Assembly: GCA_937894585.1 (NCBI GenBank)
Contig: CALBGO010000131.1
Location: forward strand, 1 to 53,561
Length of the DNA: 53,561 bases
Source of the DNA: an uncultured Eubacterium sp.
GTDB taxonomy: Bacteria; Bacillota; Clostridia; Peptostreptococcales; Anaerovoracaceae
Direction of reading: 5' to 3'
Numbering within the stretch: the first letter of the stretch is position 1; the number at the start of each line of letters is the position of its first letter. This document shows positions 22,734 through 31,686 of the stretch, piece after piece. The translations under genes were made by a program, and so were the position numbers. The notes beneath the pieces are model-generated. The model was not told the origin of the DNA, ran no database searches, and was given only the letters and a program-made list of their open reading frames with translations.

Positions 22734-24655
22734 AAAAGTTTTTAATGACACTGACTGTGGCCGTAATGATGCTGACCGCGCTTTTTTCCGGGATTTCCTG
22801 GGCGGATACAGACGGGCAGGAGAAGAAAGACGGAAAAAACAGAGAGAAAATCACCATTGTATTTACTCACGATATGCATTCCCATCTTGAAAAGTTCAGC
22901 AGAATAAAGACTGTAATAGATGAAGAAAAGTCGAAGAATCCGGCTACTTTTGTGCTGGACGGCGGTGACTTTTCTATGGGTACACCCTATCAGACTATTT
23001 TTAAAAAAGAAGCAAGCGAGCTTCGTATGATGGGGAAAGTCGGATACGATGTGACAACTTTGGGAAATCACGAATTTGATTATCGCTCTAAAGGCGTTAG
23101 CCGGATGCTGCAGAGCGCCGCGGCTTCGGGAGATCAGCTTCCCGCTGTGGTAATTTCCAATATCGACTGGAAGGCGACTTTAGAGGAGAAAGAGCTGAAA
23201 GCAGATGCCGAAAGGTTCGAAGAAGCGCTGAAGGCTTACGGAGCCGAACAGGAATATCTGACTTTTACAAGGGGCGGTGTGAAAATCGCGGTTTTCGGTA
23301 TGATGGGTAAAGAAGCGGCAAGCTATGCGCCGGAAAGCGGTACTTACTTTAAGGATCCGGCAGAAACTGCGCAGCAGATTGTAGATAAGATTAAGGAGAA
23401 TGAAAAGGCGGATTTAATCATCTGTCTTTCTCACGGCGGAACCAGCGACAATCCCGATGATTCCGAAGATGAAATTCTGGCGGAAAATGTCGAAGGCATT
23501 GATATGATTTTAAGCGCGCACAGCCATACCGTTTTGGATGAGCCTATCGTAATTGATGATACAGTAGTCGTATCAGCCGGCCAGTACAACAGAAATCTGG
23601 GAATCGTTTCTTTTGAAAAGCAAAATGGAGAGTATGTATTGAGAGAATACAGTCTTAAGCCCCTTGACGAATCTGTCGGTGAAGATGCTGCGATAGCGGC
23701 GGAAACCGAAAAATTCAAGGCGCTGGTTGATCGGCATTACTTCGGAAAATACGGATACGCCTGGGACGATGTGCTTGTCAATAATCCGGTAGCATTTACA
23801 GATATTGAAAAGTTCGGTGAAGAGCAGGGAGAAGATACTTTGGGAAATCTGATTGCGGATTCCTATATTTACGGAGTGAAAGAAGCAGAAGGAAGTGATT
23901 ATGAACCGGTTTCTTTGGCAGTTGCTCCTTCAGGGGTCATCAGAGGCTCCTTTGAAAAGGGAGAAATTACAGTATCGGATGCATTTAATGCGCTTTCTCT
24001 GGGAACGGGAAAAGACGGTATCGCAGGGTATCCTCTGGTCAGTGTGTATCTGACGGGAAAGGAGCTGAAGCTGGCTGCGGAAATCGATATTTCGGTATCG
24101 GAGCTGATGAGTCCTGCGAGACTTTACTGCAGCGGACTTTATTATACTTATAATCCTCACAGGATGATTCTGAACAGAACCTATGATATTAAAGTGAAGG
24201 ATTCCGGCGGGAATGTTCGGGAACCGGAGGATGATAAGCTTTACAGGGTTGTTGCGGATCTATATTCCGCTCAGATGCTGGGTACGGTAAATTCTATGTC
24301 CTACGGACTGCTCTCCGTAGTGCCGAAGGATAAAGACGGCAATGAAATAGAGGATTATGAGGATCATATCATTTATCTGAAAGACGGAAGAGAGCTGAAG
24401 GAGTGGTATGCGCTGGCAGGCTATCTGTCGGAGATTTCTCCCGATGAACTTACTGAGAAATATGAGAAGCCGGAAGGACGAAAGGTACTCTGCAGCAGCA
24501 GAAGTATCGGAAATCTTCTGAAACAGCCCAATCGGTTTTTCTTTATGATTACAGGTATTATTGCCGCAGCTTTCGCAGTGGTGATACTGACCGCTATTTT
24601 TGTTGTAAGGAAGATAAGAAAGAGAAAAAACAGTAAAAAACAGGAACTGAGGTAA
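22730..24655 (+). CDS. Membrane-anchored 5'-nucleotidase/2',3'-cyclic phosphodiesterase (UshA-like)
   Basis: 641 residues from TTG at 22730 (GGGAGAAG upstream). Signal peptide at residues 1-25 (MKKFLMTLTVAVMMLTALFSG...SWA). Metallophosphatase domain: FTHDMHSH (D48, H50), DGGDFSMGTP (D80), LGNHEFDY (N113, H114), LSHGG and AHSHT. The 5_nucleotid_C domain follows (about 330-560), including GNLIADSY and APSGVIRGSF. A transmembrane helix near residue 603-627 and a basic tail anchor it to the membrane. It should dephosphorylate nucleotides outside the cell for uptake. Translationally coupled to the GIY-YIG gene. Confidence 0.92.
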   Translation: MKKFLMTLTVAVMMLTALFSGISWADTDGQEKKDGKNREKITIVFTHDMHSHLEKFSRIKTVIDEEKSKNPATFVLDGGDFSMGTPYQTIFKKEASELRMMGKVGYDVTTLGNHEFDYRSKGVSRMLQSAAASGDQLPAVVISNIDWKATLEEKELKADAERFEEALKAYGAEQEYLTFTRGGVKIAVFGMMGKEAASYAPESGTYFKDPAETAQQIVDKIKENEKADLIICLSHGGTSDNPDDSEDEILAENVEGIDMILSAHSHTVLDEPIVIDDTVVVSAGQYNRNLGIVSFEKQNGEYVLREYSLKPLDESVGEDAAIAAETEKFKALVDRHYFGKYGYAWDDVLVNNPVAFTDIEKFGEEQGEDTLGNLIADSYIYGVKEAEGSDYEPVSLAVAPSGVIRGSFEKGEITVSDAFNALSLGTGKDGIAGYPLVSVYLTGKELKLAAEIDISVSELMSPARLYCSGLYYTYNPHRMILNRTYDIKVKDSGGNVREPEDDKLYRVVADLYSAQMLGTVNSMSYGLLSVVPKDKDGNEIEDYEDHIIYLKDGRELKEWYALAGYLSEISPDELTEKYEKPEGRKVLCSSRSIGNLLKQPNRFFFMITGIIAAAFAVVILTAIFVVRKIRKRKNSKKQELR

Positions 24656-24718
24656 TAAAACCGCAGCGGTATATAAAGTTTTATGAAATATAAAGTGTAA
24701 AATATGCGGGTAAAAACG

Positions 24719-24775
24719 GCGCGGACCGATACCTTGAAAGTCAGGCTTTCGAGGTATCGGTCCGCGCTGTTTTAT
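24719..24775. terminator. Bidirectional terminator between convergent genes
   Basis: A 16-bp stem, GCGCGGACCGATACCT with its complement, with an inner GAAAG/CTTTC pair and GTTTTA after it. It separates the nucleotidase (+) from the cysteine-rich gene (-). Confidence 0.9.
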
Positions 24776-24847
24776 GCAAAGGAAGGATTTACATTGGTAT
24801 AAAGCGGAAATCTTCGGCGGATTTTTGTTTCCGGAATTTTCCGCAGC

Positions 24848-25957
24848 TTAGAAGCTGCAGCCGTTTCTGCCGTTAAACTGGCAGACTGCCGTGCGGTTTT
24901 TGTTTTCCTGCTCTCTGTGAGAGGTGCCGGTTACGCTGCAGCTGCAGGAAGCTGTGCCGCAGGAAGTGCTGTGGCCGCATCCGCAGCTCTGAGAATTCGT
25001 ATTGCTGCCGCATCCGCAGGAACCGCATCCGCTGGAGTCTTTCTCTTCGCAGCATCTGTTGTGCAGGGAAACCGCATTGCTGTCATCATCTTTTTCTCCG
25101 CATACCGGATTTGTCTGTCTGCATTTTTCTATATTGTCACACGGAACATTTACACTCTGTGCATTGGTGCGGAACAGAGTCTGGCGTGTGACCTGTACAT
25201 CGGCAAACGGCTCTGCAACCAGACATCCTGTTACAGAGAAGTTCCAAGTGCCGCCGCAGGCGGATTCGACGGATATGCACGGATTCAGAAGTGTGGCGTT
25301 TGCATCGAAGGAGAAGCTGATAATCGGCGCGATTCCGCCTGCCGTACATGGCAGACACAGCTCGGAGGAAGCGAATGTAGCCTGGCCGGGAATGTTGACA
25401 AATACATTATCCTTGGTAGTCATAACCAGTTTGAATTTCCGGCAGGTGCCGGCTCCGAAGACACTTCCGCGGAGAATCAGCGTCAGCTTTGCGCGCCATG
25501 GGCCCGCGCCTGCAATCATAAAGAAAACTTTTGTGGAAAGTCCTTTCTCAATACAGCCGCAGTCGCTGACTTTACTGTTCAGCTCGCTTGCGGAAGCAGT
25601 ATATCTCTCGTTGAAAAACTCCAGACTGTCAACGGGAATTCCGTCTGCGGTCACATTGCAGGCAGTGACAGAGGACGGATCTGCGGGATTGAAGTCAGAA
25701 ACAATGACTTCTGTGCTGTCGATAACGAACCGGAGATTTTCATGTGTTCCGGGAGCGGCACTTTCGCATGTGCAGGTACAGCCGCAGGAACAGCCGCAGT
25801 GATCGGATTCCGGCGCGGGCGGGTCAAAGAAGGACAGTGTTTGATCAAAGTTTTCGGATGCGGCGGTCAGTGAAGACATCAGTGGGCAGGAGCCGATGCG
25901 GATGTCGGAAAAAATTTTATTCAGATAAACCGTAGATTCTGTAGATATGTTGTTCAT
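24848..25957 (-). CDS. Cysteine-rich protein, probable spore coat/exosporium component
   Basis: 369 residues; family not recognised. A Cys-rich run CGCSCGCTCTC lies near residue 54. A beta-rich middle follows (about 70-265: FVIDSTEVIVSDF, KVFFMIAGAGPWRAKLTLILRGS, KFKLVMTTKDNVFVNIPG, WNFSVTGCLVAEP). The tail after 300 has many Cys-Gly and Cys-x-Cys units and ends NGCSF. No signal peptide. AGAGGT precedes the ATG. Upstream is an element fitting the sigma-K consensus (26035-26063), so mother-cell expression late in sporulation is inferred; C. difficile CdeC/CdeM are cysteine-rich exosporium analogues, not shown homologues. Alternatively a surface protein. Confidence 0.75.
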   Translation of the reverse strand: MNNISTESTVYLNKIFSDIRIGSCPLMSSLTAASENFDQTLSFFDPPAPESDHCGCSCGCTCTCESAAPGTHENLRFVIDSTEVIVSDFNPADPSSVTACNVTADGIPVDSLEFFNERYTASASELNSKVSDCGCIEKGLSTKVFFMIAGAGPWRAKLTLILRGSVFGAGTCRKFKLVMTTKDNVFVNIPGQATFASSELCLPCTAGGIAPIISFSFDANATLLNPCISVESACGGTWNFSVTGCLVAEPFADVQVTRQTLFRTNAQSVNVPCDNIEKCRQTNPVCGEKDDDSNAVSLHNRCCEEKDSSGCGSCGCGSNTNSQSCGCGHSTSCGTASCSCSVTGTSHREQENKNRTAVCQFNGRNGCSF

Positions 25958-26034
25958 ATTTCATTACCTCTCGTTTTAATATGGGCAGAATGGGGACAGA
26001 ACCTGTCTGCTCCTTCTATACATCTGCCTGATAC

Positions 26035-26063
26035 TATCTTATGCACAAAGCTATATTTGGGTG
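26035..26063 (-). promoter_or_regulatory. Sigma-K-like promoter for the cysteine-rich gene
   Basis: On the minus strand cACC, 16 bp, CATAAGATA, which fits the mother-cell sigma-K consensus mACm-N16-CATAnnnTA at every defined base. The leader then opens with a hairpin (GGCAGA/TCTGCC enclosing GACAG/CTGTC, 25984-26028). No sigma-A promoter of comparable quality is seen. Confidence 0.55.
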
Positions 26064-26156
26064 AAAGAAAAAGTGTTTGTACAAGATATGGTACAGCTGT
26101 TATTTTTTTTTCGTCTGTGGGAAATGTCATCGGAAAAATGGAGGCGTTTTTTGAAA

Positions 26157-26209
26157 AAGTGGGGTAAAAAACTTGAAAAGTGGGGGGAAGTGGTGTAAAA
26201 TGGAGTGGA
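26157..26209 (+). promoter_or_regulatory. mraZ promoter with MraZ-box direct repeats
   Basis: TTGAAA (26173-26178), 17 bp, TAAAAT (26196-26201). Direct repeats of AAAGTGGGG type start at 26157, 26178, 26188 (GAAGTGGTG) and about 26198 (AAATGGAGTGG), spaced 21, 10 and 10 bp, one face of the helix. GTGG/TGGG repeats at this spacing are the known MraZ operator, so autoregulation of the dcw cluster is expected. Confidence 0.75.
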
Positions 26210-26256
26210 ATAAAATAGCATCATTGGATTATTATCGCTGATTCGGAGGGACCGTT

Positions 26257-26688
26257 ATGTTCATGGGGACTTATAACAATTCCATAGACACCAAGAACAG
26301 AATGATTGTGCCCTCCAAGCACAGAGATCAGCTTGGCGGCAGATGTGTGCTGACAAAGGGAATGGATAAATGTCTGTACATATATTCTATGGCAGAATGG
26401 GAGAAGCAGATGGATAAAATCGAAGCTCTACCCGAATCCGACCCGAAAGTCAGAGCTTTTATCAGGCACTTCTGCGCCAACGCGGTCGACTGTGAATTTG
26501 ATAAACAGGGAAGAATCGTGATTCCGGCAGAACTCAAGGAATACGCAGGCATCGATAAAGAGCTGGTGACAATGGGCGCTATGCGCAAAATCGAAGTCTG
26601 GAGTAAAGAAGTCTGGGATTCGCCGGATAACGAAAACAAAATGGACTCCGAGGAATTTGCGGAGTCACTGGCGCAGTATAAGTTTTAG
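26257..26688 (+). CDS. mraZ: Transcriptional regulator MraZ
   Basis: 143 residues with two AbrB-like swapped-hairpin halves: MFMGTYNNSIDTKNRMIVPSKHRDQL at the start and VDCEFDKQGRIVIPAELKEYAGI at about 75-97. The conserved D-x-K-x-R basic motifs that touch DNA are in both halves. First gene of the dcw cluster, 8 bp upstream of rsmH. Represses or tunes its own operon through the direct repeats found upstream. Normal length. Confidence 0.97.
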   Translation: MFMGTYNNSIDTKNRMIVPSKHRDQLGGRCVLTKGMDKCLYIYSMAEWEKQMDKIEALPESDPKVRAFIRHFCANAVDCEFDKQGRIVIPAELKEYAGIDKELVTMGAMRKIEVWSKEVWDSPDNENKMDSEEFAESLAQYKF

Positions 26689-26696
26689 GGGAAGCA

Positions 26697-27632
26697 ATGG
26701 AGTTCAAACACACTTCTGTTCTGTTGGAAGAATGTATCGAAAATTTGAATATCAAGCCCGACGGAGTTTATGTTGACGGCACTTTGGGAGGCGGAGGCCA
26801 TTCCGCCGAAATCTGCCGCCGTCTGTCAGAAAAGGGCACTTTGATCGGCATTGACCGTGACAGAGACGCACTTGCGGCGGCGAAGACGCATCTTGCAGAA
26901 TTCCGATGCAGGAAGCACTTTGTGCAGAGCAATTATTCCGATATCAGACAGGTTCTGAGGGATCTTGATACAGATTCTATTGACGGCGCGCTGCTGGATT
27001 TAGGGGTATCATCCTTCCAACTGGACAATTCCCAACGAGGATTTTCGTATATGCACGATGCTCCCTTGGATATGAGAATGAGTCAGGACGATAATTTTAC
27101 AGCCTTTGATGTAGTCAATCATTACAGTCAGAAAGATCTGACCCGCATTATTTCAAAATACGGAGAAGAAAAATGGGCATCCCGTATCTCCTCTTTTATT
27201 GTTAACGGCAGAAAAGACGGGCCGATAGAAACAACCGGACAGCTTGTAGATCTGATCAAGGCGGCGATTCCGGCAAAGGCAAGAAGAGAGGGACCGCACC
27301 CTGCAAAAAGAACTTTCCAGGCAATTCGTATCGAGGTTAACGATGAACTGGGACAGCTTACCGGGGCTCTTACAGAATTTATGGATGTACTTGCGCCGGG
27401 CGGCAGGCTTTGCGTGATTTCTTTTCATTCTTTGGAAGACCGGATCGTGAAAGAAACCATTGCCAAGCGGGCCAATCCGTGTACCTGTCCGCCGGAATTT
27501 CCTGTATGTGTGTGCGGAAAAAAGGCAGACATTGTAAAAATATCGGGAAAACCGATTTTGCCGGGAGAAGATGAGCTTTTAAACAATCCGAGAGCAAGAA
27601 GCGCGAAACTTCGCGTATGCGAGAAAATATAA
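26697..27632 (+). CDS. rsmH: 16S rRNA (cytosine1402-N4)-methyltransferase RsmH
   Basis: 311 residues, complete. SAM-binding motif VDGTLGGGGHSAEI near residue 26, IDGALLDLGVSSFQLDNSQRGFSY in the middle, and C-terminal VISFHSLEDRIVKE. It methylates N4 of C1402 in 16S rRNA at the decoding site. Its place directly after mraZ is conserved across bacteria. A CxC-rich segment (NPCTCPPEFPVCVCG) near residue 260 is usual in clostridial members. GGGGAAG precedes the ATG. Confidence 0.97.
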   Translation: MEFKHTSVLLEECIENLNIKPDGVYVDGTLGGGGHSAEICRRLSEKGTLIGIDRDRDALAAAKTHLAEFRCRKHFVQSNYSDIRQVLRDLDTDSIDGALLDLGVSSFQLDNSQRGFSYMHDAPLDMRMSQDDNFTAFDVVNHYSQKDLTRIISKYGEEKWASRISSFIVNGRKDGPIETTGQLVDLIKAAIPAKARREGPHPAKRTFQAIRIEVNDELGQLTGALTEFMDVLAPGGRLCVISFHSLEDRIVKETIAKRANPCTCPPEFPVCVCGKKADIVKISGKPILPGEDELLNNPRARSAKLRVCEKI

Positions 27633-27644
27633 AGAGGTATTTGA

Positions 27645-27971
27645 ATGAAAAAACAGGACAAGAAGAGAATACTGACGGGTGCCGCAGTAATCGGTCTGAT
27701 TTGTATTATTATGGTAGTGGTGACCGCGTATGCGGCGGAACTGAAGGTGGAGAACAATACATTGATGACGGCAAATGAAACACTTCAGGGAGAAATCGAC
27801 ACACTGAATGTGAAAATAAAAAGCGCCAACAACATCGAACATATTGAAAAGATTGCAACAGGCAAACTGGGAATGGTATATCCGGCTGAGGGAGAATGTG
27901 TTTATGTTTCCGATGCAGATGCGCCTTCCGGGAATTTTGCCATGGAAATCAGGAAACAGGTATATAACTGA
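27645..27971 (+). CDS. ftsL: Septum formation protein FtsL-like (FtsL/DivIC family)
   Basis: 108 residues in the classic layout: short basic cytoplasmic start (MKKQDKKR), one membrane helix (about 10-30), then a coiled coil (LKVENNTLMTANETLQGEIDTLNVKIKSA) and the family's IEHIEKIATGKLGMVYP block. Position between rsmH and the PBP gene is that of ftsL. It should link FtsQ/DivIB with the septal synthase FtsW-PBP. FtsL and DivIC are hard to separate by sequence; gene order favours FtsL. Confidence 0.85.
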   Translation: MKKQDKKRILTGAAVIGLICIIMVVVTAYAAELKVENNTLMTANETLQGEIDTLNVKIKSANNIEHIEKIATGKLGMVYPAEGECVYVSDADAPSGNFAMEIRKQVYN

Positions 27972-28018
27972 TTGGAAAAACATATACTGTTTTGAAATAA
28001 TTTCATAGAAAGAGAACA

Positions 28019-28058
28019 GCCGGACAATTCAATAAAACCATATGTCTGGCATTTTTTC
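28019..28058 (+). terminator. Terminator-like hairpin between ftsL and the PBP gene
   Basis: GCCGGACA (28019-28026) pairs with TGTCTGGC (28043-28050) with one G-U pair, followed by ATTTTTTCTTTT. Inside an operon it could reduce read-through into the PBP gene. Confidence 0.55.
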
Positions 28059-28078
28059 TTTTGGAGCAAGGGGTAATA

Positions 28079-30079
28079 ATGGCTAAGATAAGCGGCAGAA
28101 ATAAAAAAAGAATTATAATTACTTTCGGAATCTTGATCGGGCTGATGCTTCTTTTATCATTCAGACTTGCATGGATTCAGGTGGTAAAGGCTGAAGAATA
28201 CAGTGAAATGGCAACCAATCAGCAGACCAGCGATATTCCGCTGGAGGCTAAGAGAGGTTCCATTTACGACCGCAACGGAGAAGAACTTGCGACCAGCGCC
28301 GCATGTTATACAGTTTGGGCGCGGCCGGCGCAGATTAAGGAGACGTATGCGACGGGAAGCAAGCTGCAGGAAGTCAGCAGCAGATTGGCTGTTGTTCTTA
28401 AAATGGATGCCGGAGAAATCGAAGAAAAACTGACGAAGGATCAGGCACTGATAAAAATCGCTAAATATCTAAGCAAAGACGAAGCGGAAAAAGTAAAAAA
28501 ACTGGAGATAACGGGTGTAGATATCGCGGAAAATACCAAAAGGTATTATCCTCTCGGCAATTTCGCATCTCAGCTTCTGGGAAGTGTCAACGATGACAAC
28601 GAGGGAAGATCGGGTGTGGAACTTCAGTACGACGAATACTTAAGCGGCGTTGCGGGACGGTGGATTAAAAATACCGATCTTAACGGAAATACACTTTCTT
28701 ACGGAGAAGAAAAATATTATCAGGCGGAAGACGGACTGAATGTGGTGCTGACGGTAGATGAAGTTCTGCAGCACTATGCGGAGAATGCCATTGCCGATGG
28801 TATGAAGGAGACTAAGGCGAAAAGCATTCTGTGTCTTGTTATGGACCCGAAAACAGGAGATATACTGGCAATGGCGTCCAATCCGGGATTTGATCCCAAT
28901 CATCCGTTGGAGCCTGACAAAAAGACCGAAAAGGCGGCTTTTGAAAAACTGTCAGACAAGGAACAGACTGATTATCTGAACAAGATGTGGAGAAATCCGA
29001 TGATCAGTGACACTTATGAGCCCGGCTCAACATTTAAGCTGGTTACGACTTCTTCTGCACTGGAAGAAGGGGTGACTTCCCTGAATCACACGTATACCTG
29101 CAATGTGGGGTATAAAGTTCCCGGAACCAATGTGACCCTTCACTGCTGGAGTCCTGTGCCTCACGGCACGGAAACGCTGAAGGAAGCTGTGGGAAATTCT
29201 TGTAATCCGGTGCAGATTCAGTTGGGGCTTGCACTGGGAGAAGATACTTACTATGACTATCTGGAGATGTTTGGCATTACGGCAGACAGCAAGACGGGAA
29301 TCGATTTGCCCGGTGAAGGCAGTGCGATTCTCTCCGCAAAAGAAAACATCGGTCCTGTAGAACTTGCAACGATGTCTTACGGGCAGGGTGTTGCAATTAC
29401 GCCGATTCAGCTTGTTACAGCCGTCTGCGCCATCGGAAACGACGGGGTGCTGATGCAGCCGAGGGTTGTAAAGGAGCTGACCGATTCAAAGGGAGATACA
29501 GTCAAGACTTTTGAAACCAAAGAAATCCGGAAAGTCATTTCCAAAAAGACCGCCGAAGAGATGAAGGAAATTATGGAATATGTGGTTTCTGAAGGGGGCG
29601 GCGGCAATGCCAAGATTGCCGGCTACCGAATCGGCGGTAAAACGGGAACTGCAGATAAACCTGACGAAACCGGAGGTTACGGCAGCGATACATGGTCTTC
29701 GTTTATCGGTATGGCGCCGATGGATGATCCTGAATTTGTGGTACTGGTTGTAGTAGACAGTCCGCAGGGCGTCCAGTTCGGAAGCAGTACGGCTGCGCCG
29801 GTGGCTAAAGATTTTATGGAAAATGCACTGCCGTATTTAGGTATCAATCCGAAATATACCGAGGAAGAAGAAAAGGAACTGAAATCGGAGTATGTTTATG
29901 TACCCGATGTAACAGGAAAGAGCTACAGCGACGCCATCGGAATTTTGGGAAGCTACAGTCTTGAGTATAAAGTCACGCCGAAGACTTCATCAAAGAAGGA
30001 CTTCAGAGTGGTGGACCAGTATCCGAAAGCCGGAAAACGAATGAAAAAAGGCGGAAAGGTATACTTGTACAGAGAATAG
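28079..30079 (+). CDS. Class B penicillin-binding protein (FtsI/SpoVD type)
   Basis: 666 residues from the ATG at 28079 (AAGGGG upstream; TTG at 28061 is less likely). A membrane helix (about 12-32) is followed by the PBP dimer domain with RGSIYDRNGEELATS, and the transpeptidase domain with the SxxK serine S317 (STFK), SxN S374 (SCN) and KTG K521 (KTGT). One PASTA domain is at the C-terminus (VYVPDVTGKSYSDAIGILG). It crosslinks septal peptidoglycan with FtsW. A single PASTA repeat is found in both SpoVD and clostridial FtsI; as the only PBP in the cluster it may be the vegetative enzyme. Confidence 0.94.
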   Translation: MAKISGRNKKRIIITFGILIGLMLLLSFRLAWIQVVKAEEYSEMATNQQTSDIPLEAKRGSIYDRNGEELATSAACYTVWARPAQIKETYATGSKLQEVSSRLAVVLKMDAGEIEEKLTKDQALIKIAKYLSKDEAEKVKKLEITGVDIAENTKRYYPLGNFASQLLGSVNDDNEGRSGVELQYDEYLSGVAGRWIKNTDLNGNTLSYGEEKYYQAEDGLNVVLTVDEVLQHYAENAIADGMKETKAKSILCLVMDPKTGDILAMASNPGFDPNHPLEPDKKTEKAAFEKLSDKEQTDYLNKMWRNPMISDTYEPGSTFKLVTTSSALEEGVTSLNHTYTCNVGYKVPGTNVTLHCWSPVPHGTETLKEAVGNSCNPVQIQLGLALGEDTYYDYLEMFGITADSKTGIDLPGEGSAILSAKENIGPVELATMSYGQGVAITPIQLVTAVCAIGNDGVLMQPRVVKELTDSKGDTVKTFETKEIRKVISKKTAEEMKEIMEYVVSEGGGGNAKIAGYRIGGKTGTADKPDETGGYGSDTWSSFIGMAPMDDPEFVVLVVVDSPQGVQFGSSTAAPVAKDFMENALPYLGINPKYTEEEEKELKSEYVYVPDVTGKSYSDAIGILGSYSLEYKVTPKTSSKKDFRVVDQYPKAGKRMKKGGKVYLYRE

Positions 30080-30108
30080 ACGGAATACAGAATCGAGTGG
30101 ATTAGAAA

Positions 30109-31686
30109 TTGAAACTTTCAAAGCTGCTTGAAAGCAGCGGCTGCGGTATGCCGGAAGGTGCTTCCGACTGCCGTATTACAGACATTGTATATCACAGTGG
30201 GCAGGCAGGCAGCGGAAGCCTGTTTGCCTGCATCAGAGGTGTTTGCGCGGACGGACATCATTTTGCGGAGGAAGCGGCGGCGCGGGGCGCGGCTGCGGTT
30301 CTCTGCGAAAAGCCGGTGCAGCTGCCGGCTTGCTGCAGGGGAAACGACGGCAAATCGGAAGAAGATGCAAAAGGTGCGGAACCGGAGGGGAAGCTGTCTC
30401 TGCGGCAGGGGAAAGACTTGCGACCGGCAGTTATAAGAGTTCCCGATACCAGAAAGGCTCTTGCGGCTGTATCGGCTGCTTTTTACGGATTTCCCGCAGA
30501 GGAGATGACGATTATCGGAGTGACGGGCACAAAGGGAAAAACCAGCACCTGTTTTATGATACAGTCAGTCCTTGCAGCTGCGGGAATAAAATGCGGTCTG
30601 ATCGGAACCGTGTATGTCGATACAGGAGCAAGAAAATTGGAAAGTGACCGTACCACGCCGGAGCCGCCCGAAATTCACAGGTATCTTCGGGAAATGGCGG
30701 AGGCGGGATGCAGGGCTGCTGTTATTGAGGTATCTTCGCAGGCTTTGAAGCTTTCCAAAACTGACGGGATTTTCTTCGATATAGCGGTATTTACCAATTT
30801 GGAAGAAGATCACATCGGTGCCGGAGAACACGAGGATTTTGCCGAATATGCGGCTTGTAAAGGGAAGCTGTTTACGCAGTGCAGAAAAGCCGTTGTGAAC
30901 GGAGACGACCCGAACAGAAGACTTGTTCTTTCCGGCTGTACCGCACAGACTGTTTCTTACGGATTTTCCAAAGGATGTGATTTCCGTATAGAAAATCCCG
31001 AATATGTGAAGCTGCCCGGGAAACTGGGTATGGAATTTGTTTTGAAAGGAAGTTATAATATAAAATTGGCTGTCGGTTCTGCCGGACTTTTTTCCTGCAG
31101 TAATGCGGCTGCATGTGCTGCGGTCTGCAGAGAACTTGGGATTTCCGATGATGCGGTTTCGGAAGGTCTTCGGACTGTTTCGATTCCGGGAAGACAGGAA
31201 ATATTTTCGGCAGGGCAGGGAAAGATGATTATGGTGGATTATGCCCATAACGGAATGGCGCTTTCCCGTCTTCTTTCTTCCCTCAGAGAATATAATCCGG
31301 CCCGCCTCACCTGTATTTTCGGATGCGGCGGACAGAGAGATCCCGCGCGGCGCATCAAAATGGCGCAGGCGGCGGCAGAGTATGCGGATTTTACGGTGAT
31401 TACTTCAGATAATCCGAGAGCAGAACCGCCTGAAAACATTATCAGGGATATCGCTTTGGTTCTGATTGAGCGGGCTCGTGAATTTGCAGTGATTCCGGAC
31501 AGGAGACGGGCAATCGACTGGTGTGTTTCTCACTGCACCTGCGGAGAAATTGCGGTGATTGCCGGAAAGGGCCACGAAATATATCAGCTGATAGGTGATA
31601 AAAAGATATACTTTGACGACAGAGCGGAGGTTTTGTCATCGATAGAAAAGGTGAAAAATGAACAGAATAACTTTAGGAGAAATTGA
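30109..31686 (+). CDS. murE: UDP-MurNAc-tripeptide ligase MurE (meso-DAP adding)
   Basis: 525 residues from TTG at 30109. Mur ligase domains: N-terminal substrate domain, ATP-binding TGTKGKTST near residue 143, central HxxxH-type metal/carbamate region, and C-terminal DNPRAEPPENI. The DNPR motif marks meso-diaminopimelate enzymes. An extra ~30-residue Gly/Lys/Glu-rich stretch (about 71-105, PACCRGNDGKSEEDAKGAEPEG) interrupts the N-terminal domain and is absent from typical MurE, probably a surface loop. Overlaps murF by 29 bp. Adds the third stem-peptide residue in the cytoplasm. Confidence 0.95.
   Translation: MKLSKLLESSGCGMPEGASDCRITDIVYHSGQAGSGSLFACIRGVCADGHHFAEEAAARGAAAVLCEKPVQLPACCRGNDGKSEEDAKGAEPEGKLSLRQGKDLRPAVIRVPDTRKALAAVSAAFYGFPAEEMTIIGVTGTKGKTSTCFMIQSVLAAAGIKCGLIGTVYVDTGARKLESDRTTPEPPEIHRYLREMAEAGCRAAVIEVSSQALKLSKTDGIFFDIAVFTNLEEDHIGAGEHEDFAEYAACKGKLFTQCRKAVVNGDDPNRRLVLSGCTAQTVSYGFSKGCDFRIENPEYVKLPGKLGMEFVLKGSYNIKLAVGSAGLFSCSNAAACAAVCRELGISDDAVSEGLRTVSIPGRQEIFSAGQGKMIMVDYAHNGMALSRLLSSLREYNPARLTCIFGCGGQRDPARRIKMAQAAAEYADFTVITSDNPRAEPPENIIRDIALVLIERAREFAVIPDRRRAIDWCVSHCTCGEIAVIAGKGHEIYQLIGDKKIYFDDRAEVLSSIEKVKNEQNNFRRN

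Noticed and set aside
24917..25873. 318-residue plus-strand frame opposite the cysteine-rich gene
   Set aside because: No ribosome site or promoter; the minus-strand gene has both, and the plus frame has no domain-like sequence.
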